A stretch of DNA of 36,945 nt from Streptomyces fuscichromogenes (GCF_014645815.1 NZ_BMML01000049.1:1-36945); one strand, 5' to 3'; positions 1 to 8,544 are shown, counted from the stretch's first letter. Notes: generated by a model from the sequence alone, not told the origin. Translations and numbers: made by a program.

Positions 1-9
1 GACGGCCCA

Positions 10-64
10 ACGGACCAGCGCTCCGCGCCAGTCCGTACCCCCTGGCCGCTCCGCGACCAGGGGG
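10..64. repeat. Two tandem telomere-like hairpins
   Basis: Two adjacent foldback structures. In the first, ACGGAC (10-15) pairs with GTCCGT (31-36), and after a two-base mismatch an inner stem GCGC/GCGC closes on the three-base loop TCC. In the second, CCCCCTGG (38-45) pairs with CCAGGGGG (57-64), and after a one-base mismatch an inner stem CGC/GCG again closes on TCC. The opposite strand has GGA loops in both. Tandem stems with mismatches and three-base loops are typical of Streptomyces telomeric palindromes. I do not see the canonical terminal 13-mer, so this may be subtelomeric or an unusual telomere rather than the end itself. Confidence 0.5.
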
Positions 65-97
65 GAAGTGGCGGCAGCAGGGGGTGTGAACTGGTGG

Positions 98-140
98 GCA
101 CCTGACCGGAGGTGACGTGATGTCACCTCCGGTCAGGTGC
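98..140. terminator. Perfect 19-bp inverted repeat with 5-base loop
   Basis: GCACCTGACCGGAGGTGAC (98-116) is perfectly complementary to 122-140, separated by GTGAT. It is a strong hairpin without a clear T-run. It could be a bidirectional terminator or, given the two hairpins just before it, part of a telomeric foldback array. Nothing recognisable as a gene lies on its left inside the window. Confidence 0.6.
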
Positions 141-490
141 GTCAAAACTGATGGCCGGATAAGTTCTGGGACGACATCCCGCCCTCGCCTCACCCCGGAA
201 ACCTTTACCCGGGAAATGCATCAATTCTCGGTCCAGCTACATTCCGGGATGGAGGATTTGACCCCCTCCAATTACCGAATGGATACCGGCGCAGCTCCGG
301 ATCGAAATGCTTCCGTGTATTCGGCGAATGCCTGTACGGTATTCCGCAGGGAACACATGATGTCGTATTCCGGGTCGAGCCTCGCCGAGGTCTGCGAGGT
401 CTTGGGCTTCGCCGAGCTGCTCCAGGGCCCCTGAAAGGGCACCATATACTGCAACTGAGTTGACGGGATACCGTCCCAGAATGGGGAGAA
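141..490. other. Intergenic stretch, no convincing gene
   Basis: About 350 bases of lower GC than the rest of the window. Short minus-strand frames exist (about 237-518 and 272-454) but lack a ribosome site and a clear codon bias. The one structured element is a near-repeat AACT[G/C]AGTTGAC at 453-464, whose second copy is at 529-540, inside the 3' end of the next gene. Each copy is itself palindromic around the variable base. Confidence 0.4.
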
Positions 491-1429
491 TCAAGTTCCT
501 ATCTGCACTACAAACCACGGTGCTCGCAAACTCAGTTGACCATCAGCGAAGGATTCACCAAAAAGGTGTTCTCCGCCAGACTGGCTATTACTGACGTGCG
601 CCATAAAACACACATCGAAGACCTGACCGGCCATCAGGGAAATAGAGCACTCCATGTCGGGGGCCCAGGTAATATCGCTGTCCTCGGCACCTCCATCGTC
701 ATCGCTTTTACATTCCCAAAAGAGCGTCGTTCGCACCCCTTCGGGACCGAGCACCGCACCAGTTTCGTGGTCCTGCACTACCACTTTGCACTGTCCCATG
801 GTGTACGCGTCAAATCCCCCAGACGTCCTGATGGACCATTGCCAGTTGTATGGCATCGCCACCCTGACGTGAGCGATCCCTGAGACCGTGGCTTCTAGCA
901 CTCGGCCTACACCCGCTGTGCCCCAATCTGAACCGCTGTCGTAACGGCCGACACAGGCCGCACCGAACGATCCGTCCAGTCGATTTGCGGTCAATTCAGG
1001 TGCACCCTGGATGTCCGTCCGTATCTCGTAGTCGTACTCAGCCCCGAAAACATTTATCCCTGGTTTAACATCGGGAAAGAGATTCGGATGTGTATTATCC
1101 CAGACTGTTTGATCGTTTTCCAGGACGGCGAACGCCTTCAGCTTTGCGACCATTTCTCGATCTCGCGCTTTCCTCTTTATCGCGTCTAGATTTTGAAGGG
1201 CGGCCGCAGCATCGGCATCCTGCTCCACTAGTCGAGCGAGCGGGGCGTACACCTGCGGAATGACTTCCGAGGCGGTTGGTCTTATTTCGGCTTCGCGTCT
1301 GGAATCTTCCTCCCGCAGGAGACGATCGAGTTGGGATTGTTGTTCGGCTGAAAAGAGTTCGCCGACCTCAGCAGGCCGTCGTATGGTCGGCTCCGTCAAA
1401 GCGTTCGCTCCGCCAGCTGAGTTGTCCAT
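491..1429 (-). CDS. Unrecognised 312-aa protein
   Basis: I do not recognise this protein. The N-terminal third (about residues 20-100) is charged and helical, rich in Glu, Arg and Ala. From about residue 110 the sequence is rich in aromatic residues, Gly and Asp with alternating hydrophobic positions, which suggests a beta-sandwich ending in WFVVQIGT. No signal peptide or membrane segment is visible. The ATG at 1429 has only a weak upstream purine tract (GGAAAA). Codon use is less GC-biased than in neighbouring genes, so recent acquisition, perhaps from a phage or other mobile element, is plausible. Structural, lectin-like or tail-associated roles are possible but not shown. Confidence 0.6.
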   Translation of the reverse strand: MDNSAGGANALTEPTIRRPAEVGELFSAEQQSQLDRLLREEDSRREAEIRPTASEVIPQVYAPLARLVEQDADAAAALQNLDAIKRKARDREMVAKLKAFAVLENDQTVWDNTHPNLFPDVKPGINVFGAEYDYEIRTDIQGAPELTANRLDGSFGAACVGRYDSGSDWGTAGVGRVLEATVSGIAHVRVAMPYNWQWSIRTSGGFDAYTMGQCKVVVQDHETGAVLGPEGVRTTLFWECKSDDDGGAEDSDITWAPDMECSISLMAGQVFDVCFMAHVSNSQSGGEHLFGESFADGQLSLRAPWFVVQIGT

Positions 1430-1527
1430 GTAGACAGTTTTCCAGCACTCTCGGGATGCCGCGACTCGATCTCTGCGATATGGCTGTGTTGGGCTACCGT
1501 CTTTCTGGGAGCTACCAAGAATCGCAG

Positions 1528-1908
1528 TCAGAGCTCGATGTAGGCGACGACGACCACGGTGCGCAGCGCGGTGACGAAGTACAGGATCCGGACGGCTTCG
1601 ACGTCGTCGGTGTACTGACGCAGCCGGGGGCCGGCGGTGTTGCCAGGGATCGGTGCACCGGCCTTGGGGTCGACGGAGATGACAACCAGGGCGCGGTCCA
1701 GGGCGTGGAAGTCCGCCTCGCTGGTGATGTTCTCCAACTGCTTCGCGGCGGAGTCCGAGAAGACGATCCGGGCGCGGCGCGGGCCGTGCTGCGGAGGCAT
1801 CAGGCGACGGATCTCGGGCGAACGAACTTGGGGTGCGGGTAAGGACTCTGTCACCAGCCGCAAACGGTGTGCCCTCGAAGGATGAGGAGGGCTCGTCGTG
1901 TCAGGCAA
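1528..1908 (-). CDS. ParE/RelE-like toxin-fold protein
   Basis: The C-terminal 80 residues (from about residue 45, ARIVFSDSAAKQLENI) follow the RelE/ParE pattern: an opening beta strand, a helical hairpin, the DPKAGAPIPGN turn, then RLRQYTDDVEAVRILYFV and a last hydrophobic strand. Members of this superfamily are mRNA interferases or gyrase inhibitors, normally paired with an antitoxin. No antitoxin-like gene is adjacent; the upstream gene encodes a small membrane protein. The start is uncertain: the TTG at 1908 overlaps the upstream stop by 8 bases, which would allow translational coupling, while a GTG at 1854 and an ATG at 1800 are alternatives. None has a good Shine-Dalgarno sequence. Confidence 0.6.
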   Translation of the reverse strand: MPDTTSPPHPSRAHRLRLVTESLPAPQVRSPEIRRLMPPQHGPRRARIVFSDSAAKQLENITSEADFHALDRALVVISVDPKAGAPIPGNTAGPRLRQYTDDVEAVRILYFVTALRTVVVVAYIEL

Positions 1909-2098
1909 GGAAGGCAGTGAGGGCCGTGGTGATGGCGGCGGCGAGGGCGAGGACCGCGGCGAAGGTGCCGGCCGCGCGGGTCAGGGCCGTTGGCCAGGTC
2001 GCGCAGTCGATACGGGCCAGCATGCCCGCACCGACTGCGGCCAGCAGCGCGACGACGAGAACGACACCTACGGCGAGAAGGACAATGGCGACGGTCAC
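1901..2098 (-). CDS. Small two-helix membrane protein
   Basis: A 65-aa protein starting at GTG 2098, preceded by AGGGAG at good spacing. It is almost entirely hydrophobic: one segment at about residues 2-25, a short polar linker (ARIDCATWPTALTRAAG), and a second segment at about 42-64, predicting a two-span integral membrane protein. Its 3' end overlaps the following toxin-like gene by 8 bases, so the two are probably cotranscribed. Small membrane proteins of this sort accompany regulator or plasmid-maintenance genes in Streptomyces. I cannot assign a function; a membrane partner or holin-like role is only a guess. Confidence 0.6.
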   Translation of the reverse strand: MTVAIVLLAVGVVLVVALLAAVGAGMLARIDCATWPTALTRAAGTFAAVLALAAAITTALTAFLA

Positions 2099-2180
2099 GG
2101 CAGACTCCCTGGACACGGTGGGGTGTTGACAGGGACGAAGCTCGCGGAAGTGCTGTGCGCCATGGTTCACGGGAACGAAG

Positions 2181-4898
2181 ATGGACACGGGAGCACACAC
2201 CATCCCGGGGGACCATCACATGCTCGACGAGCCGGACCACTGCAGTCCCGCACATGCCGAACTGCGCAGGAGACTTGATGAAGGGCGGGCCCGTGCCCGT
2301 CTGGATCAGACGCAACTCGCCAGGAAGGCCGGTGTGGGCCGTACGACGGTGTCGAAGGCGCTCTCATCCCGCGGGGGCTTGCCATCGGTGGAAACGGTGA
2401 CTGCGCTGGCGGATGTGTTGAAGCTGCCGATGGGCGAGCTGTTGGAGCTGCGGCGGACCGCGGCCGAGGAAACCGGCGCGGCGCCGGCCGACGTGTCGGG
2501 GCCTGGCCGGGCGATTGGGCAGTGGGAGCCGCATGAGTTGGAGGTCCACCCCGCCGGCTCCGGCGAGACGGGGGCCGACGGCGGTCGGGCACTGCCCAAG
2601 TACGTGGCCCGCGAGCACGACGCAGTACTGGCCGACGCGGTGGCGGCGGCCGCCGCGGGCCACAGTGGGATCGCGGTCCTGGTGGGGACCTCCTCGACGG
2701 GCAAGACCCGGGCCTGCTGGGAGGCCGTGCAGCCGCTCGCGGAGAAGGGGTGGCGGTTGTGGCATCCCTTCGACCCGACCCGCGCCGAAGCCGCGCTGGG
2801 AGACCTGCACCGGGTCGGGCCGCGGACCGTGGTCTGGCTCAACGAGGCACAGCACTACCTCGGCGACCGGAAGTTCGGTGAGCGGATCGCGGCGGCCGTG
2901 CACCAGCTGCTGATCGACGAGCAACGCGGCCCGGTCCTGGTCCTGGGCACGCTGTGGCCCGAGTATGCCCACGACTACACCGCGCTGCCCGAACCGGGCG
3001 GGGGTGATCCGTACAGCCGGGTGCGGGAATTGCTGGCTGGCCACACAGCGAGCGTCCCCGACACGTTCGACACCAAGGCCCTTGCCGAGGCGAAGGCTTT
3101 TGCCGAGAGGGGCGACGCTCTGCTGGCCGACGCCCTCACCCGTAGCCGGGACGGGGGTCGGATCACTCAGGACCTGGCCGGAGCCCCCGAACTCCTGCGC
3201 CGCTACGAACAACCCCGCAAGCCCGCCGCCCGCGCCCTGCTGGAAGCCGCGATGGACGCCCGCCGCCTCGGCGTCGGCCTCCACCTCCCCCAGGCCTTCC
3301 TGGCCGCCGCCGCCTGCGACTACCTCAGCGATGACGACTACGACCAGCTCAGCGACGACTGGGTCGAGCAGGCCTACGCCGAACTCGCCGAACGGGTCCA
3401 CGGCAAGCAAGCACCCCTGCGTCACACCACTCCCCGGCCCCCGCGATGCTCGCCCACTCCCACCACCAGCATGCTGGCGCCCAAGGGGCCGGTGTTCCGG
3501 CTTGCTGACTACCTCGAACAACACGGCCGCACCACACGCCGCCACCTGTGCCCACCCGCATCCTTCTGGAACGCAGCTCACGCCCACCTCACCCACCCCG
3601 ATGACCTCAACAACCTCGCCGAAGCAGCCGAAGACCGGCACCGCCTGCAATGGAGCCACCATCTCCGCCAGCGCGCCGCCGACCACGGCAACACCGATGC
3701 TCTGTACCTCCTGGCCCGGATGCGGGAGGGGGCCGGGGACCGGGAGGGGGCGGAAGCCCTGGCCTGGCAGGTCGTCGACCACGGCAGCAACGACGTTCTG
3801 GATCTCCTGGCCCTGATGCGGGAGATGGCCGGGGACCGGGAGGGGGCCGAGGCCCTCTACCGGCAGGCCGCCGACCACGGCAGCATCGACGCCCTGTACC
3901 TCCTGGCCGCGTTGCGGGTGAGGGCCGGGGACCGGGAGGGGGCGGAAGCCCTGGCCTGGCAGGCCGCCGACCACGGCAACACCAATGCTCTGTACCTCTT
4001 GGCCGAGATGCGGGTGGAGGCTGGGGACCGGGAGGGGGCCGAGGCCCTCTACCGGCAGGCCGCCGACCGCGGCGGAACCAACGCTCTGTACCGCCTGGCC
4101 GAGATGCGGGAGGGAGCCGGGGACCGGGAAGGGGCGGAAGACCTCTACCGGCAGGCCGCCGACCACGGCAGCATCCACGCTCTGAACCTTCTGATCGAGA
4201 TGCGGGAGAGGGCCGGGGACCAAGAAGGGGCGGAGACCCTGGCCCGGCAGGCCGCCGACCACGGCAACACTCGCGCTCTGTACCTCTTGGCCCTGTGGCG
4301 GGAGAGGGCCGGGAACCGGGAAGGCGCCGAGGCCCTGGCCCGGCAAGCCGCCGACCACGGCAGCATCGACGCTCTGTACCGCCTGGCCGTGTTTCGGGAG
4401 GAGGCCTGGGGCTGGGAGGGGGCTGAGGCCCTCTACCGGCAGGCCGCCGACCACGGCAACACCGATGCTCTGTACCGCCTGGCCGTGTTTCGGGAGGAGG
4501 CCTGGGGCTGGGAGGGGGCTGAGGCCCTCTACCGGCAGGCCGCCGACCACGGCAGCATCGACGCTCTGTACCGCCTGATCGGGATGCGGGAGAGGGCCGG
4601 GGACCGGGAGGGGGCGGAGGTCCTGGCCTGGCAGGCCGCCGACCACGGCGACACTCGCGCTCTGTACCTCTTGGCCGAGATGCGGGAGAAAGCTGGGGAC
4701 CGGGAGGGGGCCGAGGCCCTCTACCGGCAGGCCGCCGACCACGGCGAAACCAACGCTCTGTACCACCTGGCCGAAAGGCCGATCCGTTTCCATAGGTTGT
4801 GGCCGCACGGCCTGGACCCGGACGGCACACCGACATCTCCATGGCAACCGTTCGTGTCGGTTGAGCGGAGTGGACACGTACCGCCCGGCACGTCATAG
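2181..4898 (+). CDS. Xre HTH - P-loop NTPase - Sel1/TPR-repeat protein
   Basis: A 905-aa protein. An Xre-type helix-turn-helix lies at about residues 25-80 (TQLARKAGVGRTTVSKALSS). A P-loop NTPase follows with Walker A GTSSTGKT and a Walker B-like TVVWLNEAQ. After a helical linker there are eleven full 32-residue repeats of the type DREGAEALYRQAADHGSIDA plus a partial first unit, which fit Sel1/TPR solenoids. This is the arrangement of STAND-like sensors: DNA-binding head, nucleotide switch, repeat sensor. Proteins of this class are frequent in Streptomyces; related STAND ATPases elsewhere act in phage defence, which here is inference. ATG 2181 follows GGGAACGAAG; ATG 2220 (after GGGGGA) is a good alternative start. 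Confidence 0.8.
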   Translation: MDTGAHTIPGDHHMLDEPDHCSPAHAELRRRLDEGRARARLDQTQLARKAGVGRTTVSKALSSRGGLPSVETVTALADVLKLPMGELLELRRTAAEETGAAPADVSGPGRAIGQWEPHELEVHPAGSGETGADGGRALPKYVAREHDAVLADAVAAAAAGHSGIAVLVGTSSTGKTRACWEAVQPLAEKGWRLWHPFDPTRAEAALGDLHRVGPRTVVWLNEAQHYLGDRKFGERIAAAVHQLLIDEQRGPVLVLGTLWPEYAHDYTALPEPGGGDPYSRVRELLAGHTASVPDTFDTKALAEAKAFAERGDALLADALTRSRDGGRITQDLAGAPELLRRYEQPRKPAARALLEAAMDARRLGVGLHLPQAFLAAAACDYLSDDDYDQLSDDWVEQAYAELAERVHGKQAPLRHTTPRPPRCSPTPTTSMLAPKGPVFRLADYLEQHGRTTRRHLCPPASFWNAAHAHLTHPDDLNNLAEAAEDRHRLQWSHHLRQRAADHGNTDALYLLARMREGAGDREGAEALAWQVVDHGSNDVLDLLALMREMAGDREGAEALYRQAADHGSIDALYLLAALRVRAGDREGAEALAWQAADHGNTNALYLLAEMRVEAGDREGAEALYRQAADRGGTNALYRLAEMREGAGDREGAEDLYRQAADHGSIHALNLLIEMRERAGDQEGAETLARQAADHGNTRALYLLALWRERAGNREGAEALARQAADHGSIDALYRLAVFREEAWGWEGAEALYRQAADHGNTDALYRLAVFREEAWGWEGAEALYRQAADHGSIDALYRLIGMRERAGDREGAEVLAWQAADHGDTRALYLLAEMREKAGDREGAEALYRQAADHGETNALYHLAERPIRFHRLWPHGLDPDGTPTSPWQPFVSVERSGHVPPGTS
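3738..4790 (+). repeat. 96-bp tandem repeats coding for Sel1/TPR units
   Basis: Eleven 96-bp units in frame within the NTPase-repeat gene, each coding for 32 residues. Most consist of a DREGAEAL(Y/A)(R/W)QAADHG half and an ALYxLAEMREGAG half. Units near 4371-4458 and 4467-4554 are identical over about 88 bases, including the variant FREEAWGW residues, pointing to a recent duplication by slippage or unequal crossing-over. Confidence 0.85.
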
Positions 4899-4956
4899 GA
4901 ATGCCGCGGTTTGCGGCTGCTGACAGAGTTCTTACCAGACCCCCAACTTCCTCTAA

Positions 4957-4977
4957 CCTGTCAAATTAATTGACAGG
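4957..4977. promoter_or_regulatory. Palindromic operator/promoter of the GntR gene
   Basis: CCTGTCAA (4957-4964) and TTGACAGG (4970-4977) form a perfect inverted repeat around ATTAA. The right arm contains TTGACA. A TACGGT box at 4985-4990 resembles a Streptomyces -10 and lies 7 bases before the ATG at 4997, so the transcript may be leaderless. GntR-family proteins usually bind such palindromes in their own promoters, so autoregulation is the natural reading. Confidence 0.55.
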
Positions 4978-4996
4978 TCTGCGCTACGGTGGGTGC

Positions 4997-5677
4997 ATGA
5001 CCGTATCCACCGAGAACTCGCCTGACCTGATCGCCGGGGATCTCGCCGTCGCGATCCACCAGGGGCTCATCCGTGAGGGGGAGCGGCTTCCGTCGCAGTC
5101 CAAGCTGGCGCGGTCCTACGGGGTTTCGTCGGGGACGGCTGCCGCTGCGCTGGCCCGGCTGGCCGCGGCCTGCCTCATCCGGACCGTGCCGGGCAGCGGG
5201 ACCTTCGCGGTCTCCCGACCGGGTCTGTTCGAGCCGAACCCGGTGCTCGACGTTCTGGCGGCGGCGTCCGTCTGCCGGAGCCTCGCAGGCTTGACGTTCG
5301 CCCCCGACGATCCCGAACCCCCGCGGCTGAGCATCGGCGGCAGCCCGGACTGGGGAACGTCGTTGGAGGACGAGGACACCGTGCCGCCCCGTCGGCTCGA
5401 CGTCGGTGTCCTGGCCGTGGTCGACCGGCATGTCCTGCGCTGGATGAGCGAGGCGTTCTTGTCGGCGGCCCGCCGTCTGGTGGCGCACGGCGTGGCCGAC
5501 GCCGACCGGCATCTGATCGAGTCGGCCCGCGCGATCCTGCGGGACGGCGGCCGACGTCCCGAGGGCCAGCCCGGTATCGCCCTGTCCGGCGGGCCGATGC
5601 CGGACGACGAGGACGTCGCCCTGCGGATCTGGCCCGAGCGCGGTGAACCCCGCGACCCGAACGGCCCGCCGTTCTAA
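4997..5677 (+). CDS. GntR-family transcriptional regulator
   Basis: A 226-aa protein with an N-terminal winged helix typical of GntR: DLAVAIHQGLIREGERLPSQ, then the recognition region KLARSYGVSSGTAAAALARL and the wing VPGSGTFAV, at about residues 12-75. The C-terminal 150 residues do not match a ligand-binding domain I know and are rich in Asp, Glu and Arg. GntR regulators control conjugation and replication genes on Streptomyces plasmids and integrative elements (KorSA type). The perfect palindrome directly upstream is the likely operator. The helicase gene starts 115 bases downstream in the same orientation, so coregulation is possible. The ATG at 4997 was chosen because homology begins there and the -10-like box sits just before it. 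Confidence 0.8.
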   Translation: MTVSTENSPDLIAGDLAVAIHQGLIREGERLPSQSKLARSYGVSSGTAAAALARLAAACLIRTVPGSGTFAVSRPGLFEPNPVLDVLAAASVCRSLAGLTFAPDDPEPPRLSIGGSPDWGTSLEDEDTVPPRRLDVGVLAVVDRHVLRWMSEAFLSAARRLVAHGVADADRHLIESARAILRDGGRRPEGQPGIALSGGPMPDDEDVALRIWPERGEPRDPNGPPF

Positions 5678-5792
5678 CAGCTCGCCCCGACATGTCCCTG
5701 CTGGGCGGCCGTCCACTGCCAGGCGCACGGCCGCCCCGTCCCTCCCAGCCCAGTCACCAGAGCAGTCAGCAGACCAGGAAGGAATCACCATC

Positions 5793-8282
5793 GTGGCCGT
5801 CGCTCTTCGTCCACATCAAGTCGAAGCCGTCGACTCGGTACTTCGGCACCTTTCGGAGCAGCCGGGGCAGGGGATCCCGCCTGAGGGGCTGCGGACTCAG
5901 GTCATCGCCGCGACCGGGTCGGGCAAGACCCTGATCGGGGTGGCGGCGGCGAACCGGCTCTCCGCGCGCCGGGTGCTGGTCCTGGTGCCGACCCTGGACC
6001 TGCTCGTGCAGATGGCCGGCGCGTGGCGGGCGGGCGGCCGCCACGGCGCGATGATCGGGGTGTGCTCGCTGCGGGGCGCGGACAGCCAGGGCCTGCCCTG
6101 CTCCACCGACCCGGACGAACTGATCGCGTGGACGGACGGGCCCGAGCCCGTCACGGTGTTCGCGACGTACGCGTCGGTCGGCATGGGCACGCTCCAGCGC
6201 GCGCACGCCGCCGGGCTGCCGGTGTGGGACCTGATGGTCGTCGACGAGGCGCACCGGGTGAGCGGTGACGGTCTGAAGCCGTGGGCGGCCGTCCACGACC
6301 AGACCCAGGTGCCGGCGGTGCGGCGGCTCTACATGACCGCGACCGCGCGGATCTGGGAGGCGGAGGGGGAGCGGCCGCGGCTGGTCGCGTCCATGGACGA
6401 CGACTCCGCGGTGTTCGGGCCGGTCGCCTACAAGCTGCGCCTGTCCGAGGCGATCCGGCTGGGCCTGGTGGCGCCGTACCAGGTGCTGTGCCTGGACATC
6501 CGCGACCCCGGGCTGTACGCCGCACTGACCACCGAGGCAACCAACTCCGACGCGGTACGCGGGGCGCGGCTCGCCGCCGTGCAGACCGGCCTCATGCGCG
6601 CGGCCGTTGAGGAGCGGTTTAGGCGGGTGCTGTCCTTCCACAGCCGGATCGGGGAGGCGGAGGCGATGGCGGCCGCCGTCCCCGTGACGGCGGGCCGGCT
6701 CGCCGAGGACGACTCCGAGGCGTTCCCGCCGGCCGCGCAGGTGTGGTCGGACTGGCTGTGCGGGGAGCACGCTCCCGCCCACCGCAGGAACGTGCTGGGA
6801 GAGTTCGCCTCCGACTTCCTCACCGGTCCGGACGGCGACGGCCGGGACGTGCGCGCCGAGCTTCGGGTGCTGTCCTCGGTACGAGTGCTGGGCGAGGGAG
6901 TCGACACCGCCGAGTGCGACGCGGTCCTCTTCGCGGACGCACGCGGCAGCATGGTCGACATCGTGCAGATGGTCGGACGCGCCCTGCGCATGCGGCCCGG
7001 AACCGGGAAACTCGCCACCCTGATCGTGCCCGTGTTCCTCGGCGAGGACGAGGACACGAACGAACTCCTCACCTCGGACGCCTACGGCACCCTCGCGAAA
7101 ATCCTCGGCGCGCTCCAGGCCCACGACTCCGACACGATCGAGGCCCTCGCCGACCCCCGCGTCCGCAACGCCCTCACACAGACCGGCGAAGACGACAACC
7201 AGGACCAGGACGACAACCTGGACGACGGCCAGGAGCAGGAGGCCGTGCGGGTCGGCGCGGCGGCGGCCGGGGTGCTCAGGTTCAGCGAGGAACGCGACCC
7301 GGCCGCACTCGCGCAGTTCGTCCGGCTGCGGGTCATCGACCCCGAGGCCGCCTACTGGCGGCGCGGCATCGAGGCCGCCACCCGGTGGCGGCGCGAGACC
7401 GGCAGCACGGAGCTCCGGGTGCCGTACACGTACGTCACACCCGAGGACTGGGGCGCGGTCAGCGCGCATCCGCTGGGGGTATGGGTGGCGGACCAGCGGC
7501 GCTACTACGCGGCCGGGACGCTGGAGGCCGCACGCGTCACCGAACTGGAGACGCTCGGAATGGTGTGGTCGGTCCAGGCATCCGCGTGGGAGGCCGGCCT
7601 CTCCGTCGCCCGCGCCTACACCGACGCACACGGCCACCTGCTCCCGCCCGCCACGGCCGTCTTCGGCGGGGACAGCTTCCCCATCGGGACCTGGCTCAAG
7701 AACCAGCGCGCAGCGGCCCGCAGGACGGCGGAGAACGCCGAACGGCGAGCCAGGGGGGAATCGGGCGTCCCGCACACCGGAGAGCTGGCAGAAGCCCGTA
7801 TGGAGGCTCTGGCCGACCTCGATCCCGGGTGGTGCCCGGCCTGGGAGATCGGCTGGCAACGCGGCTACCGCCTCGCCCTCGCCCATGTGAAGGCCGGAGG
7901 CGCCCTCCCGGCCGGAACCGGTGAACTGATCGTCCAGGGAGAGGACCTGGGCGTCTGGATCACGGGGCAGCGCACCGGGTGGGACAAGCTCATGCCCGCG
8001 CAGCAGTGGCTCCTGGGAACCGTCGGGATCGAACCCGTGGCCGACGGTGAGCCGCCGGCCACCGCGCCCCGCACGCAGGACGCCCGGTGGACCGCGAACC
8101 TCGCTGCCGCACGGCAGTTCCACGAGCGGAAGGGCCACCTCACCGTGCCCCGCAAGCACGTCGAACCCGTCGACGGCGAACTGGTCCGGCTCGGGGCGTT
8201 CCTCGACAACACCCGCCGCCGCGCCGGGAAACTGAGCCCGCAGCGGCGCGCGGACCTCGACACCCTCGGCATGCGCTGGTAG
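5793..8282 (+). CDS. DEAH-box helicase with helicase-associated (HA) domains
   Basis: An 829-aa superfamily 2 helicase. Motif I is AATGSGKT (about residues 39-46), motif II VVDEAH (about 150), motif III YMTATA, and motif VI QMVGRALRM (about 390). The C-terminal 300 residues contain about four helicase-associated modules, recognised by repeated patterns such as LGVWVADQRRYY and LGAFLDNTRRRAGKL, each followed by a helical stretch ending LDTLGMRW-like. An acidic stretch (EDDNQDQDDNLDDG) separates the two halves. HA-domain helicases are common at ends of linear Streptomyces replicons and on plasmids; the TtrA terminal helicases are a possible comparison, but I cannot confirm orthology. The GTG at 5793 was chosen for the AGGAAGG before it. 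Confidence 0.85.
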   Translation: MAVALRPHQVEAVDSVLRHLSEQPGQGIPPEGLRTQVIAATGSGKTLIGVAAANRLSARRVLVLVPTLDLLVQMAGAWRAGGRHGAMIGVCSLRGADSQGLPCSTDPDELIAWTDGPEPVTVFATYASVGMGTLQRAHAAGLPVWDLMVVDEAHRVSGDGLKPWAAVHDQTQVPAVRRLYMTATARIWEAEGERPRLVASMDDDSAVFGPVAYKLRLSEAIRLGLVAPYQVLCLDIRDPGLYAALTTEATNSDAVRGARLAAVQTGLMRAAVEERFRRVLSFHSRIGEAEAMAAAVPVTAGRLAEDDSEAFPPAAQVWSDWLCGEHAPAHRRNVLGEFASDFLTGPDGDGRDVRAELRVLSSVRVLGEGVDTAECDAVLFADARGSMVDIVQMVGRALRMRPGTGKLATLIVPVFLGEDEDTNELLTSDAYGTLAKILGALQAHDSDTIEALADPRVRNALTQTGEDDNQDQDDNLDDGQEQEAVRVGAAAAGVLRFSEERDPAALAQFVRLRVIDPEAAYWRRGIEAATRWRRETGSTELRVPYTYVTPEDWGAVSAHPLGVWVADQRRYYAAGTLEAARVTELETLGMVWSVQASAWEAGLSVARAYTDAHGHLLPPATAVFGGDSFPIGTWLKNQRAAARRTAENAERRARGESGVPHTGELAEARMEALADLDPGWCPAWEIGWQRGYRLALAHVKAGGALPAGTGELIVQGEDLGVWITGQRTGWDKLMPAQQWLLGTVGIEPVADGEPPATAPRTQDARWTANLAAARQFHERKGHLTVPRKHVEPVDGELVRLGAFLDNTRRRAGKLSPQRRADLDTLGMRW

Positions 8283-8300
8283 ACGACGGCCGGACACGAC

Positions 8301-8334
8301 GTTGCCCGCCCCCGGAAAGTCGGGGGCGGGCAAC
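8301..8334. terminator. Strong hairpin terminator after the helicase gene
   Basis: GTTGCCCGCCCCCG (8301-8314) pairs perfectly with 8321-8334 across a 6-base loop. It lies 18 bases after the helicase stop and 210 bases downstream of the convergent gene ending at 8545, so it probably ends transcription from both sides. Confidence 0.8.
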
Positions 8335-8544
8335 GGTCGTACACGTGGCCGTGAAGGGCGGTCGCCTACGCGGCGAAAGGCTCCATAAGGCTTCAGCCGA
8401 ACGATCGTCCTCATGGGCAATGGGTGAGGCCCGGGGACACTGTCCCCTCCACAACCACACCCTCCACAACACAGACGGCTGGCCGGGTATTCCTCTCCAG
8501 ATGGCCTTCCCGCGGCATGGGGGAACCATCATCGTCATGGGTGG

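Noticed and set aside
237..518. Two small overlapping minus-strand frames before the 312-aa gene
   Set aside because: No ribosome site, conflicting frames and no clear codon bias; one (272-454) looks slightly protein-like but cannot be supported.
3738..4790. Regular repeats considered as a CRISPR-like array
   Set aside because: The 96-bp units are in-frame coding repeats without spacers.
2364..4877. Long minus-strand open frames opposite the NTPase-repeat gene
   Set aside because: Antisense reading of GC-rich repeats; no ribosome site and Pro/Gly/Arg-rich nonsense composition.
5766..8420. 884-codon minus-strand frame opposite the helicase
   Set aside because: Helicase motifs on the plus strand are unambiguous; the antisense frame is a byproduct of high GC3.
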